A stretch of DNA of 64,000 nucleotides, from positions 124,001 through 188,000 of the forward strand of contig JAJDVX010000022.1 in NCBI GenBank assembly GCA_022825895.1, read 5' to 3'. Origin of the DNA: Chloroflexota bacterium. Its GTDB lineage: Bacteria > Chloroflexota > UBA11872. Positions 41,172-50,129 of the stretch are shown piece by piece (position 1 is the stretch's first letter; each line of letters starts with the position of its first letter). The notes under the pieces were generated by a model. The model was not told the origin of the DNA. It saw only the letters and a list, made by a program, of their open reading frames with translations, and did not search any database. Both the position numbers and the translations under genes were made by a program.

Positions 41172-41945
41172 TCAAACGTTCGCGCGCGTCTGCCCGCCGT
41201 CCACGTTCAGGCAGGCCCCCGTGACCAGGCTGGCCTGGTCGGAAGCCAGGAACGCCACCACCGCCGCGACCTCCTCGGGGTGCCCGAAGCGCCCCATCGG
41301 AAAGTCCTGCCGCAGGAACTCCGCCATGCCTTCTGGATCCGCCTGCATCCGCTGTTCCCAGCCGCCGCCCGGAAAGATGATCGACCCGGGCGCCACCGCG
41401 TTCACCGTAATCCCCTCCGGCGCCAACTCGCGCGCCATGGTCTTGGACAGGCTGTTCATGGCCGATTTGGCCGCGTTGTAGGTCGGCGGACCGCCCTGCT
41501 CGCGCCCGTAGATCGACGTGATGTGAATAATCCGCCCGCCGCCCTGCGCCCGCATGTGCGGCAGGGCCGCGCGGCTGGCCCGGATGGCCGGCCACAGGTT
41601 CACGTCCAGCGTCGCCGCCCAATCGTCGTCCGTGGCCGCCTGAAACGTCCCACCGCCGGTCGATCCCCCCACGTTGTTCACCAGCACGTCCAGCCGTCCA
41701 AACGCTCCAACGGTCCGCTCGACCGCCTGCGCGGACGCCGATTCCTGGGCCATGTCCAGCTCGAACCCGGCCGCCCGCACGCCCGCAGCCTCGATCTCTC
41801 CCACCGTCTGCTCCAACCGCTCGCGTCCGCGCGCCGTAATCGCCACGTCGCAGCCCTCAGCCGCCAACGCCAGCCCAATCGACCGCCCAATCCCCCGGCT
41901 CCCCCCGGTCACCAACGCAACCTTCCCGCTCAATCCCAGGTCCAT
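41172..41945 (-). CDS. SDR family oxidoreductase
   Basis: GKVALVTGGSRGIGRSIGLALAAEGCDVAITAR, NNVGGS, YNAAKSAMNSLSKTMARELAPEGITVNAVAPG. Confidence 0.93.
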   Translation of the reverse strand: MDLGLSGKVALVTGGSRGIGRSIGLALAAEGCDVAITARGRERLEQTVGEIEAAGVRAAGFELDMAQESASAQAVERTVGAFGRLDVLVNNVGGSTGGGTFQAATDDDWAATLDVNLWPAIRASRAALPHMRAQGGGRIIHITSIYGREQGGPPTYNAAKSAMNSLSKTMARELAPEGITVNAVAPGSIIFPGGGWEQRMQADPEGMAEFLRQDFPMGRFGHPEEVAAVVAFLASDQASLVTGACLNVDGGQTRANV

Positions 41946-41957
41946 GTCTTCACTCCT

Positions 41958-43712
41958 TTAGCTTTGGTTCGTTTCGGGCTTCCAATGCCGCGGCTTCGGC
42001 GTTGCCAGCCACTCCAGCAGGTCGTCCAGCGACAGGGCGTTAATCACGTCCGCCGCGCGCAGCCACGCCCGGCGGGCCGTCAGCACGCCGTAGCGCATGG
42101 AGGCCAGGCTGTCGGGGTGATGGGCGTCGCTGTTGATGGAGATTGGAACGCCTAGTTCAGCGGCGCGTCGCGCCGTCGTGTCGTCGAGGTCCAGGCGCTC
42201 GGGCGCCGCGTTGATCTCCAGCGCCGTGCCGGTGGCGGCCGCGGCCTTCAGCACGGCCTCCACGTCAAACGTATAGCCGTCCCGCAGACCCAACATCCGT
42301 CCGGTTGGGTGCCCGATAATGTCCACGTGCGGGTTCTCGATCGCCGCGATCAGCCGCTCCGTCATCTGCTCTGGCGGCTGGTTGAAATTGCTGTGAATCG
42401 AGGCCACCACCACATCCAGCGAGGCCAGGATCTCTTCGCTGAAGTCCAGGCTGCCGTCGGTCAGGATTTCCACTTCGCTGCCGTGCAGCACGCGCACGTC
42501 CGGCGACGCCTCGCGCTCCCGTGCAATCTCCTCGGTCTGCTCCGCCAGCCGCTCGGGGCTCAGCCCGTTGGCCACCTGCAGGGTGCCCGAGTGATCGGTC
42601 ACCGCAAAGTAGGCCAATCCGCGCCGCCTGGCGGCAGCGACCATCTGGCCGATCGACGCCGCCCCGTCGCTCCACAGCGAGTGCCCGTGCAACTCGCCCT
42701 TGATGTCGCCAAGCTCGATCAGGTCCGGCAGCGCCCCCGCCTCGGCCGCCTCGATCTCGCCCCGGTTCTCCCGCAGCGCCGGGTCGATCCAGGGCAGCCC
42801 AACCGCCGCATAGACATCCTGCTCGGTCGCCGCCGGCTGCCGTTGTCCGGTTTCCGCATCCAGGAACCCGCGTTCGTTCAGCGACAGCCCCCGCTGCAGC
42901 GCCCGCGCCCGGATCTCGATGTTGTGTTCCTTCGACCCCGTGAAATACGCCAGCGCCGCCCCAAACTCGTCCGGCGCCACCACCAGCAGATCCACCTGGA
43001 ACCCGCCGCCCACCAGGACCGCCGTCTTGGTCCCGCCGGTACCCACCACCTCTTCCACATCGTCGGCCGCTACGAAGTGCTCCATTACCGGTCCGGGTTC
43101 GTCGGCGGCCGCCAGGATGTCCAGGTCGCCGATGGTCTCCCGTCCGCGCCGCAGGCTGCCTGCGTACTGCACGGTCTGAACCCCCGGCGCCGCCTCCACA
43201 TGCGCGATCAGCCGCTCCGCGATCGGCAGCACGTCCCCGAGCCGCCGCCGCGTAATCCGCTCTCGGAATCGGCCCAGTTCCCGCAACAGCCGCGCCTGGC
43301 GCTTCGCGCCAATCGTGCGGATACCGGCCAGTTTCCCCGCGCGTGCCGCCGCTTCCAGCGCATCCACGCTGTCGATCCCGTGCTTGTTGTACAGCGTCGC
43401 GGCCGTCTTGGGACCCAGCCCTGGAATCAGCAGCATCTCGAACACGCTGTCCGGAATCTCCGCCCGCATCTCCTCGTACTCGTCCACGCGGCCGTTCGCC
43501 ACGAACTCGCCCAGCACCCCCGCGATGCCCTTGCCTATTCCTCGGACCTTCGAGATTTCGCCGCTCTCCACCAGCTCCGCCACGTCCGTGGTCAGCGAAT
43601 TCACCCGCCGCGCCGCATTCCGAAACGCCCGCACGCGGAACGTATTGGCCCCCCGAATCTCCAGCGCGTCGGCAAAGCCCTCCAGAAGCTCGGCGGCAGC
43701 CTTATTCAGCAT
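41958..43712 (-). CDS. polX: DNA polymerase/3'-5' exonuclease PolX
   Basis: MLNKAAAELLEGFADALEIRGANTFRVRAFRNAAR; HhH RGIGKGIAGVLGE; YAGSLRRGRETIGDLDIL; C-terminal PHP ELHGHSLWSDGAASIGQMV...INSDAHHPDSL. ATG at 43712. Confidence 0.93.
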   Translation of the reverse strand: MLNKAAAELLEGFADALEIRGANTFRVRAFRNAARRVNSLTTDVAELVESGEISKVRGIGKGIAGVLGEFVANGRVDEYEEMRAEIPDSVFEMLLIPGLGPKTAATLYNKHGIDSVDALEAAARAGKLAGIRTIGAKRQARLLRELGRFRERITRRRLGDVLPIAERLIAHVEAAPGVQTVQYAGSLRRGRETIGDLDILAAADEPGPVMEHFVAADDVEEVVGTGGTKTAVLVGGGFQVDLLVVAPDEFGAALAYFTGSKEHNIEIRARALQRGLSLNERGFLDAETGQRQPAATEQDVYAAVGLPWIDPALRENRGEIEAAEAGALPDLIELGDIKGELHGHSLWSDGAASIGQMVAAARRRGLAYFAVTDHSGTLQVANGLSPERLAEQTEEIAREREASPDVRVLHGSEVEILTDGSLDFSEEILASLDVVVASIHSNFNQPPEQMTERLIAAIENPHVDIIGHPTGRMLGLRDGYTFDVEAVLKAAAATGTALEINAAPERLDLDDTTARRAAELGVPISINSDAHHPDSLASMRYGVLTARRAWLRAADVINALSLDDLLEWLATPKPRHWKPETNQS

Positions 43713-43882
43713 CGCTTGAGACTCCCAGAGCGTGTGGGCACTCCGCATTGTGTCCCATTCGGCAGGATTGTCTCCTGCAGTCGTCGGAGCCACTCGTCCG
43801 ACCAAGTGCGGAAGTCGTGATGCCTCATCGGCATAGCAGCCTTGCGGCCTGACAAAAAACGAACGACCTGCTAGGATGCCGT

Positions 43883-44092
43883 ATGAATACCGAACGAACG
43901 TTTGCCGTACGGGTGGCGGGATACGCGGGGAGGCCGTCGTCGCCGGTGGCGACGGCGGCGCGTCCGAGGCCACCCTGGCGCGGTGAAGGGCGGGTTCGGG
44001 CGATGCAGGCGTGCCCGGACTGCGGGATCCCGCTGCGGCCGCTGGGTCGCTGCCTGAGCTGTCCGGCCTGCGGCTGGGGGGCGTGCGGCTAG
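43883..44092 (+). CDS. small zinc-ribbon protein
   Basis: C-terminal CPDCGIPLRPLGRCLSCPACGWGACG with two CxxC pairs; 69 aa. Confidence 0.55.
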   Translation: MNTERTFAVRVAGYAGRPSSPVATAARPRPPWRGEGRVRAMQACPDCGIPLRPLGRCLSCPACGWGACG

Positions 44093-44973
44093 AGGGGCCG
44101 GTACCAACGGCGCGGCTTGTTGGACTGTCGGCGGACGGGTTTGGGGCCAAGGCGCCGGCGGACGAGGCGAAGGTCGTCGCGTAGCAGGTCGCGCGGGGCG
44201 GGCGACGCCTTTGGGTCGTGGCTCCAGACGGCGCCGGCGTGGTAGGGGCCTTCGAGGATTGCGAAGACATCGAGTTCGCGTTGGGTGACTTCGTGTAGCA
44301 AGTCGGGCCAGTCGGCCATGCCGTCGGTAAGGGAGGCGGGCGTACGCGACCAGCCGTCCGGCCCGGGTTGGATGGCGGTGTTGGAGATGCTGAGGGCCTG
44401 GACGTGGTCGTCCAGCGCGTCGAGGTCCAGGCGCCAGGATTCGGGATTGATGGGGCCAAGCTGGCCGGGCGCGAGGCAGATGCCGACGTAGCCGGGCAGG
44501 CGGCCGTGCAGCAGGGCGCCGGCGTGGCCGGATTGTTCCTGGAGGGATCCGGGGAGCTGGCGGACGAGGGCGCGCAGGTCGTGGCGGCGGCAGAGGGTTT
44601 CCAGCCCACGCAGTCCGGCGCGCGCGGCCTGTAGCGAGTCGAGGTAGGACGCGCCGTCGAGCCGGGACCACGCGCCGTAGCGGATGTAGGGGACGCGGGC
44701 TTCCTGGCAGCCGCGGTGGATGTCTTCGGCGTGGTCGTCGAAGGGGGAGGTCAGGTCGGTGGTGACCATTGCGACGTTGACGCCGGCGTCGGCGCAGTCG
44801 ACGGTGACTTCGATGAGGTCGATGGCCTCGGATGGTTCGACCTGCCCGCCCGCGGCGACGACTAAGTCGATGGCGTCCAGCTCAAGGGCGCGGGCTTCGG
44901 CGACGAGTTCGGTGGGTGAATGCCCCGGAAAGGCGGTGCCGGAGAGTACGTAGCGGGGGAATTTGAGGGCCAC
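44089..44973 (-). CDS. sugar phosphate isomerase/epimerase-like TIM barrel protein
   Basis: DAIDLVVAAGGQ, GLRGLETLCRRHDLRALVRQLPGSLQEQSGHAGALL, VGICLAPGQLGPINPESWRLDLDALDDHVQALSISNT. Confidence 0.65.
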   Translation of the reverse strand: MALKFPRYVLSGTAFPGHSPTELVAEARALELDAIDLVVAAGGQVEPSEAIDLIEVTVDCADAGVNVAMVTTDLTSPFDDHAEDIHRGCQEARVPYIRYGAWSRLDGASYLDSLQAARAGLRGLETLCRRHDLRALVRQLPGSLQEQSGHAGALLHGRLPGYVGICLAPGQLGPINPESWRLDLDALDDHVQALSISNTAIQPGPDGWSRTPASLTDGMADWPDLLHEVTQRELDVFAILEGPYHAGAVWSHDPKASPAPRDLLRDDLRLVRRRLGPKPVRRQSNKPRRWYRPL

Positions 44974-45005
44974 GTGGCGACTCGCGTGCGGGAAGTGACT
45001 TGAGC

Positions 45006-47786
45006 CTACGACCAGTCCGGCAAGGGACGGATGGGCATGTCGAAGACGTAGGCCTGGCGGAAGGGTTGGGGGGAGCTCAGGGCGCCGTCGTGCAGGCGGT
45101 AGTCCATCAGCAGGATCGCGAGGTCGTGGATGAGGCCGCGGGACAGCAGGAGACGCAGGCGGTAGTCGCCGGAGAGCTGGGTGTCGCGGGCGACCTGGGG
45201 CGGACGGGGCTGGCCGTCAGCGGTTTCGGTGAGGGTGCGGGTTGCCGGGTCGTAGCGAAAGTCGATCCGTTGGGCGGGCGCGGTGATGTGGGCGGCGCTT
45301 GACCAGAAGCCGTGGGAGGGGCGGGCGTTGTTGCGCGGGTCTTCGGCGTAGGCCATGCCGACGCTGCCGCCGGTGCCGGTGGGGTTGGCGGTGATGATGG
45401 CGCCGGTAATTGCGCCGTCGCGGGCGCTGACATCGACGGAGATGACGTGGCGGGGGATGTGTTCGGCGGTGAAGGTTTGCGTGGCGCCGGCGGGCACCAG
45501 GCGGGCGGCGACGATCTGGGGGCGGATGGCGTTTCCGCCCGAGCTGACCTGGAGCACTGCCCCGGGAGTGGACGGGACGATAATCCAGGTGAGGCCGGGA
45601 TTGACGGGGATTTCGGCCGGTCCCGCCCGGATCAGGCCGCGAGTCGAGGTGACGACGCCGAAGAGGATGGGCTGCTCGGCCGGTTGCAGATTGGGTCCGG
45701 CGGCCAGCCGCCCGTCACGCAGTCCAATCCGCACGCCGCCGCTGGCTGGGAGGTCCAGGACGCCGAGGGCTTGTCCCAGGTCGTTGGCGGTCAGCCGCTG
45801 TCCGGGCGCGTCGCGGTAGATCGTCCAGTAGGGCGTGATGTAGACCGCGTCGGACTGGAGGAGGCCGTGGGTGCGGGGATCGTCGGCAGTGTTGAGGACG
45901 AGGAAGTCGTAGGCCGGGTTAGCCAGGTTTTCGAAGGGATAGGCGGGGGAACTGGCCAGCCCGGCGAGTTGGCGTCCGACCAATAGCCCGGCCCACACGC
46001 TGGTGGCGCGCCGGGCCCAGGATTCGAATTGATGCCGAGGATAGTGGAAGGCCAGCACGTGGTCGCCGATGCGGCGGCGGGCCTCGGGCACGGGGTAGGT
46101 GAGGGTGGGCGCAAAGTAGACGCGGCTGCCGGGCGGCACCCGGTCGGCGACGGCGCGGGCGTCGTGGGCGATGCGGCGCTCGGCGTTCCAGCCGAGGCCC
46201 TGCCAGTTCCACCAGACGCTGAGGTAGGTGTTGTAGATGAGGGCGAGCGAGAGGATGACCATGATGGCGACGGCGACGCGGCCGAGGACGGGCTCGACGG
46301 GCGCGAAGCGGGCCTCGAGGCGTCGGGTGGCGGTTTCGCTCCAGAGCTTGAACTCGCCGTGGTAGATGTTGGCGATTCCCGAGGCCACCAGCACGGCAAC
46401 CAGAAAGGCCACGTAGGAGAGGTTTTTGAAGTGCCCGTAGTGGTAGCCGGCGCCGGCGGCGACCCAGAGCATGAAACCGGCGAAGCCGGCGGCCAGCGCC
46501 AGGGTCACGCGCTGATCGCCGCGCACCGTGAAGGCGCCCAGCAGGGCCAGGGCCAGCGTTGGCCAGAAGAGGGTGCCGAGGACTGATTGGAGGGCGTTGG
46601 TGCCGCCCGCGCCGAGGAGCAGTTCCAGGGGACCGTCGCGCGGGATGAGGCGGTAGGCCTCCAGCCCGAAGGCGAGTTCCACGTTGGCGAATTGGCGGTC
46701 GCCCCAGGCGTTGCCGAACTGGCCGTTGAGGTCGCCGGCGATGTCGACTAGCTGCGGCAGGGCCCACACGAGGAGCCAGACGATCCCGGGGGCGCCGAGG
46801 ACGGCGGTTCCAGCGCCTAAGGCCAGGGCGCGACGCATGGTGGCGAACCGCGAGCGGGCGGTGACGACAAGCACCGCCACCAGCGTGACCACCACGGCCA
46901 GGTAGACAGCCGAGATTGCCCAGAAGTAGGACACCAGGAGGGCGGCGCTGATCAGCGCGGCCAAGGTCAGTGCCCGCGGGCCGCCGCTCCGCAGGGCCAC
47001 GATGCCCGTCGCGGCCGCCAGCGGGAAAAGGGCGAAGGCGACGGCGTGGGGTCCGAAACCCATGCCGGCGAACCAGAGGGGCAGCCCGTGGAGCGCGTAG
47101 AGCGTGGCGGCCAAGCCGGAGGGGCGTTCGGACATTTGGAGACCAGTTCGGGCAAAGATGTAGACGGCGGGCACGCTGGCGGCGAGGAGCAGGTACAGAA
47201 GCGGGGCGAAGGCGTGGAAGGCGGGGGCGTTGGAAAGGATGGAGCCGATGGACAGCAGGTACGGAAAGCCCCAGCCGCGTGAGTGGTTGCGCAGGCCCTG
47301 GAACTCTTCCTGGAAGGGTCCTTCGGTCAGCCCGTGCATGAAGACGTTGTTCCACTTGAGGGCTTCCGCCAGGGGGACGTAGAGGTCTTCGTCAATGTTG
47401 AGGCCCAACATCGCGCCGGAGCGGCCGTGCAGGTGCGGCAGGAAGGCGGTGGCGAGGAGCAGGGCGCCGGCAACCAGGACGACGGTCTGCGGTTTGGTGG
47501 GCCGCGGCAGCCACCAGCCGTCGCGACGCACGGTCCAGGCGGCCAGCGCGGTTGCGGCGCCGAGCAGGAGCGCGGTTGCGACACGCAGATCGACGACCAG
47601 GTTGAGCGCGTAGGCGCCAACGATCAACACGGCCGCCCCGACCAGGGGGACCGGCAGCAGTCCCGCTACCCGAAGTTCCGGCGGCGCCAGCAGGCGAGTC
47701 AGCCCGTAGCCGGCAACCATGCACGCCGCCGACATGGCCAGGACCACGGTGATGGCTTCCAGGCCGACGGCCAGCAATTCAGGCAT
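45006..47786 (-). CDS. large polytopic membrane protein (GT-C glycosyltransferase-like) with C-terminal soluble domain
   Basis: Many TM segments; NIDEDLYVPLAEALKWNN early luminal loop as in ArnT/PMT-like proteins; soluble beta-rich tail. Confidence 0.6.
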   Translation of the reverse strand: MPELLAVGLEAITVVLAMSAACMVAGYGLTRLLAPPELRVAGLLPVPLVGAAVLIVGAYALNLVVDLRVATALLLGAATALAAWTVRRDGWWLPRPTKPQTVVLVAGALLLATAFLPHLHGRSGAMLGLNIDEDLYVPLAEALKWNNVFMHGLTEGPFQEEFQGLRNHSRGWGFPYLLSIGSILSNAPAFHAFAPLLYLLLAASVPAVYIFARTGLQMSERPSGLAATLYALHGLPLWFAGMGFGPHAVAFALFPLAAATGIVALRSGGPRALTLAALISAALLVSYFWAISAVYLAVVVTLVAVLVVTARSRFATMRRALALGAGTAVLGAPGIVWLLVWALPQLVDIAGDLNGQFGNAWGDRQFANVELAFGLEAYRLIPRDGPLELLLGAGGTNALQSVLGTLFWPTLALALLGAFTVRGDQRVTLALAAGFAGFMLWVAAGAGYHYGHFKNLSYVAFLVAVLVASGIANIYHGEFKLWSETATRRLEARFAPVEPVLGRVAVAIMVILSLALIYNTYLSVWWNWQGLGWNAERRIAHDARAVADRVPPGSRVYFAPTLTYPVPEARRRIGDHVLAFHYPRHQFESWARRATSVWAGLLVGRQLAGLASSPAYPFENLANPAYDFLVLNTADDPRTHGLLQSDAVYITPYWTIYRDAPGQRLTANDLGQALGVLDLPASGGVRIGLRDGRLAAGPNLQPAEQPILFGVVTSTRGLIRAGPAEIPVNPGLTWIIVPSTPGAVLQVSSGGNAIRPQIVAARLVPAGATQTFTAEHIPRHVISVDVSARDGAITGAIITANPTGTGGSVGMAYAEDPRNNARPSHGFWSSAAHITAPAQRIDFRYDPATRTLTETADGQPRPPQVARDTQLSGDYRLRLLLSRGLIHDLAILLMDYRLHDGALSSPQPFRQAYVFDMPIRPLPDWS

Positions 47787-47824
47787 GGCGTGCTACCCGG
47801 GGGCGCTGCGGTTGGGTGGGTTGT

Positions 47825-48763
47825 TCAGTGGGTGGAATTGGCCGAAGCCCGCAGGAGGCCGGTGCCCCCGGCGACTCCGAACATGTGGCCGAGGCCAACA
47901 GCGGCGCCGATTGCCGCGCCCAAGCCGGTGAGGGCGATCACGACCGCCACGAAGTCGCCGACGGAAACAGCAAAGGATCCCTGGACCAGCGGCGCCCAGA
48001 AGCGGAGCAGGATCAGTTCGGTGGCGCCAGCGAGTTGGGTTGCGGAAACCGCGGCGAGTGCGAGGGCGACGCCGCCGAGTCCGACGCCGGTGACCATGCC
48101 GGCCAGAATGAGCACGCCGGCCATTGAGGTTGCGGTCCACGCCGGGCGTCGACGGAAATCGCCCAAGACCTCGTTGTAAGCCGCGCCGGCGGTCCGACCG
48201 GCCACAATGACCTGGGGAACCAGCGTCCAGAGCAGGACATTCGCGGCGGCCAACACGATCGCGTCGATCAGGAACAGGGCGACGTAAATCGCGGCGATGA
48301 GGGCCACCGGCCGCTCGGTGGTGATGTCGGTGTCCGGCGGCCGTGTGAAGCCAAAGACGGCGGTTTGCATGACGGCCAACGCGCCCACGACCAACAGGAC
48401 GGGGAGCGAGGCCAGCGCCAGGGAGGGTGCTTGTCGCCAGGCGTCCCGGAGTGCGCGCCGAGCGGAGGTGTCCCGCTCGTCGGTGGCGCGATCGGTGATC
48501 AGGGCCGCGGCGCCGAGGGCGCAGGGCCAGAAGAGGAAGAGCAGGACCGCGGCCACTGGCACGGCGGCCAAGGCGGCCGGCGAGCGGATGAAGGCCAGAC
48601 CACCGGCCAAGCCAGCCAAGGCACCGGCGAGCGCGCCAACGCCAAGCCCAACGGCCAGGGCTCCCGGCTGCGCCACGGTGGATACAGCCGCACCAAGCGG
48701 CTCCAGGAGGTGCAGGGGGTCGTTCAGCCTGTGGGCCGGCGGCAGCGGGTCGGGTCGAGACAT
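47825..48763 (-). CDS. hypothetical polytopic membrane protein
   Basis: Repeated hydrophobic helices; DUF4013-like appearance but not diagnostic. Confidence 0.55.
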   Translation of the reverse strand: MSRPDPLPPAHRLNDPLHLLEPLGAAVSTVAQPGALAVGLGVGALAGALAGLAGGLAFIRSPAALAAVPVAAVLLFLFWPCALGAAALITDRATDERDTSARRALRDAWRQAPSLALASLPVLLVVGALAVMQTAVFGFTRPPDTDITTERPVALIAAIYVALFLIDAIVLAAANVLLWTLVPQVIVAGRTAGAAYNEVLGDFRRRPAWTATSMAGVLILAGMVTGVGLGGVALALAAVSATQLAGATELILLRFWAPLVQGSFAVSVGDFVAVVIALTGLGAAIGAAVGLGHMFGVAGGTGLLRASANSTH

Positions 48764-48836
48764 TACTGAGTTCCCGGCAGTATATCGGCGGCGGGTAGGG
48801 ATACATTAGCGTCGAATTGACTATGGCCGAGATGCA

Positions 48837-49799
48837 ATGGCCGTGACGGACGGGCCGTCCAGGGGCGCCCGCGCCGCCGTGATCGGCGCGGGGCGCATGG
48901 GGCATGGCATTGCCCTGGAGGCCGTGCGCGGCGGCTTTCAGGTGGCGATCTACGACACGCAAGCGGGTCGGGCGGAGGCCGCCGTTGCGGAAGCCAAGGC
49001 GGACGCGAACGATCTGGTGGCGGCGGGCGTCATCCAGGCGTCCGACATTCCGACGATCATTGGACGGCTCACCCCAGCGATCGACCTGGAGAGCGCGGCG
49101 GCGGATACGGAGGTCGTCTTCGAAGCCGTGGCGGAGGACCTTGACGTCAAGCGCCGCGTGTTTGCTCGACTCGACCGCGCGGCTCCGCCCACGGCGCTGC
49201 TGCTTTCGAATACCTCCAGCTTGGCCATCAGCGATATCGCGGCGGCCTGCGAGCGGCCCGAGCGGGTGGCGCTGGCGCACTGGATTCTGCCGCCGCACCT
49301 GATTCCGGCGGTGGAGGTGGCGCCGGGGCCGCGCACCAGCCCGGCGACCATCTCGGCCGTGCGGGACCTGCTGGCGCGGCTGGGCAAGTGGCCGGTGGTA
49401 TTGGAACGGGAGATGCCGGGCTATCTGATCAACCGCCTGCAGTTCGCCCTGCTGCGCGAGGCGATGGACCTGCTAGGGCAGGGTGTGGCTTCGGCCGAGG
49501 AAATCGACCGCGCGGTTCGCGGATCGATCGCGCGCCGGATGCCCGTGACGGGCCTTTTCGGCCAAGCCGACCTGGCTGGGCTGGACGTGTACCGCCAGAT
49601 CTTTAGGTACCTGGCGGCCGACCTGAGCAGGTCCGCTGGACCTCCGCAAGCCCTGGACGATGCAGTACGAGCGGGCAACACCGGCGCCGCCGTCGGGCAA
49701 GGGTTCTACTCGTGGACCGAGGAGCGGCGCGACGAGGCGCTGCGGCGTCGCAATGCGGAGTTGATCCGGCTACTTCGAACTGATACGGGTGAGCGATAG
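48837..49799 (+). CDS. 3-hydroxyacyl-CoA dehydrogenase family protein
   Basis: AAVIGAGRMGHGIALEAVRGGFQVAIYDT, FEAVAEDLDVKRRVFARLDRAAPPTALLLSNTSSLAIS, RVALAHWILPPHLIPAVEV, MPGYLINRLQFALLREAM. Confidence 0.9.
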   Translation: MAVTDGPSRGARAAVIGAGRMGHGIALEAVRGGFQVAIYDTQAGRAEAAVAEAKADANDLVAAGVIQASDIPTIIGRLTPAIDLESAAADTEVVFEAVAEDLDVKRRVFARLDRAAPPTALLLSNTSSLAISDIAAACERPERVALAHWILPPHLIPAVEVAPGPRTSPATISAVRDLLARLGKWPVVLEREMPGYLINRLQFALLREAMDLLGQGVASAEEIDRAVRGSIARRMPVTGLFGQADLAGLDVYRQIFRYLAADLSRSAGPPQALDDAVRAGNTGAAVGQGFYSWTEERRDEALRRRNAELIRLLRTDTGER

Positions 49800-50129
49800 G
49801 CGCAGCCCGGCGCGCACCAATCGTGGCTGACCAGCATAAGTTGGCTTCCGGCGAGCGCGACGCGCTGACTAGGCGCCTCGTCGGCGGTCCAGACGATCGT
49901 TGCGCGCGCTGGCGTTCCAGTCAGCCTTCCAATTCGCCTGCCGGTCTGTGCGCGCATCGTCCAAAGGCCGACGCTTTTCACCTTTCCAGTTTCTGCCCTC
50001 GCGCACGAAGGCCCAGGTGCTCGCCACGAATTCCGCCAGTCCTTCCATCACCTCTGACAACATATCCAGCTCACTGAGCCTCGATAGTCGATTCTGTCAC
50101 GCGCATGGCCGTTTATTTTGGACGGGCGG

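Noticed and set aside
40347-42155. 602-aa + strand ORF across DapA-like and SDR genes
   Set aside because: Antisense to two clear genes; R/H/V-rich translation without domains.
43713-44609. N-terminal extension of the 883-aa ORF containing PolX
   Set aside because: The extension is P/S/T/A-rich out-of-frame sequence over the epimerase gene; PolX starts at 43712.
45919-47355. 478-aa - strand ORF overlapping the GT-C-like gene
   Set aside because: Alternate frame of a gene with strong TM pattern; Arg-rich spurious product.
49869-50063. Short - strand ORF MLSEVMEGLAEFVASTWAFVREG...
   Set aside because: Possibly a four-helix-like fragment, but too short and without diagnostic motifs.
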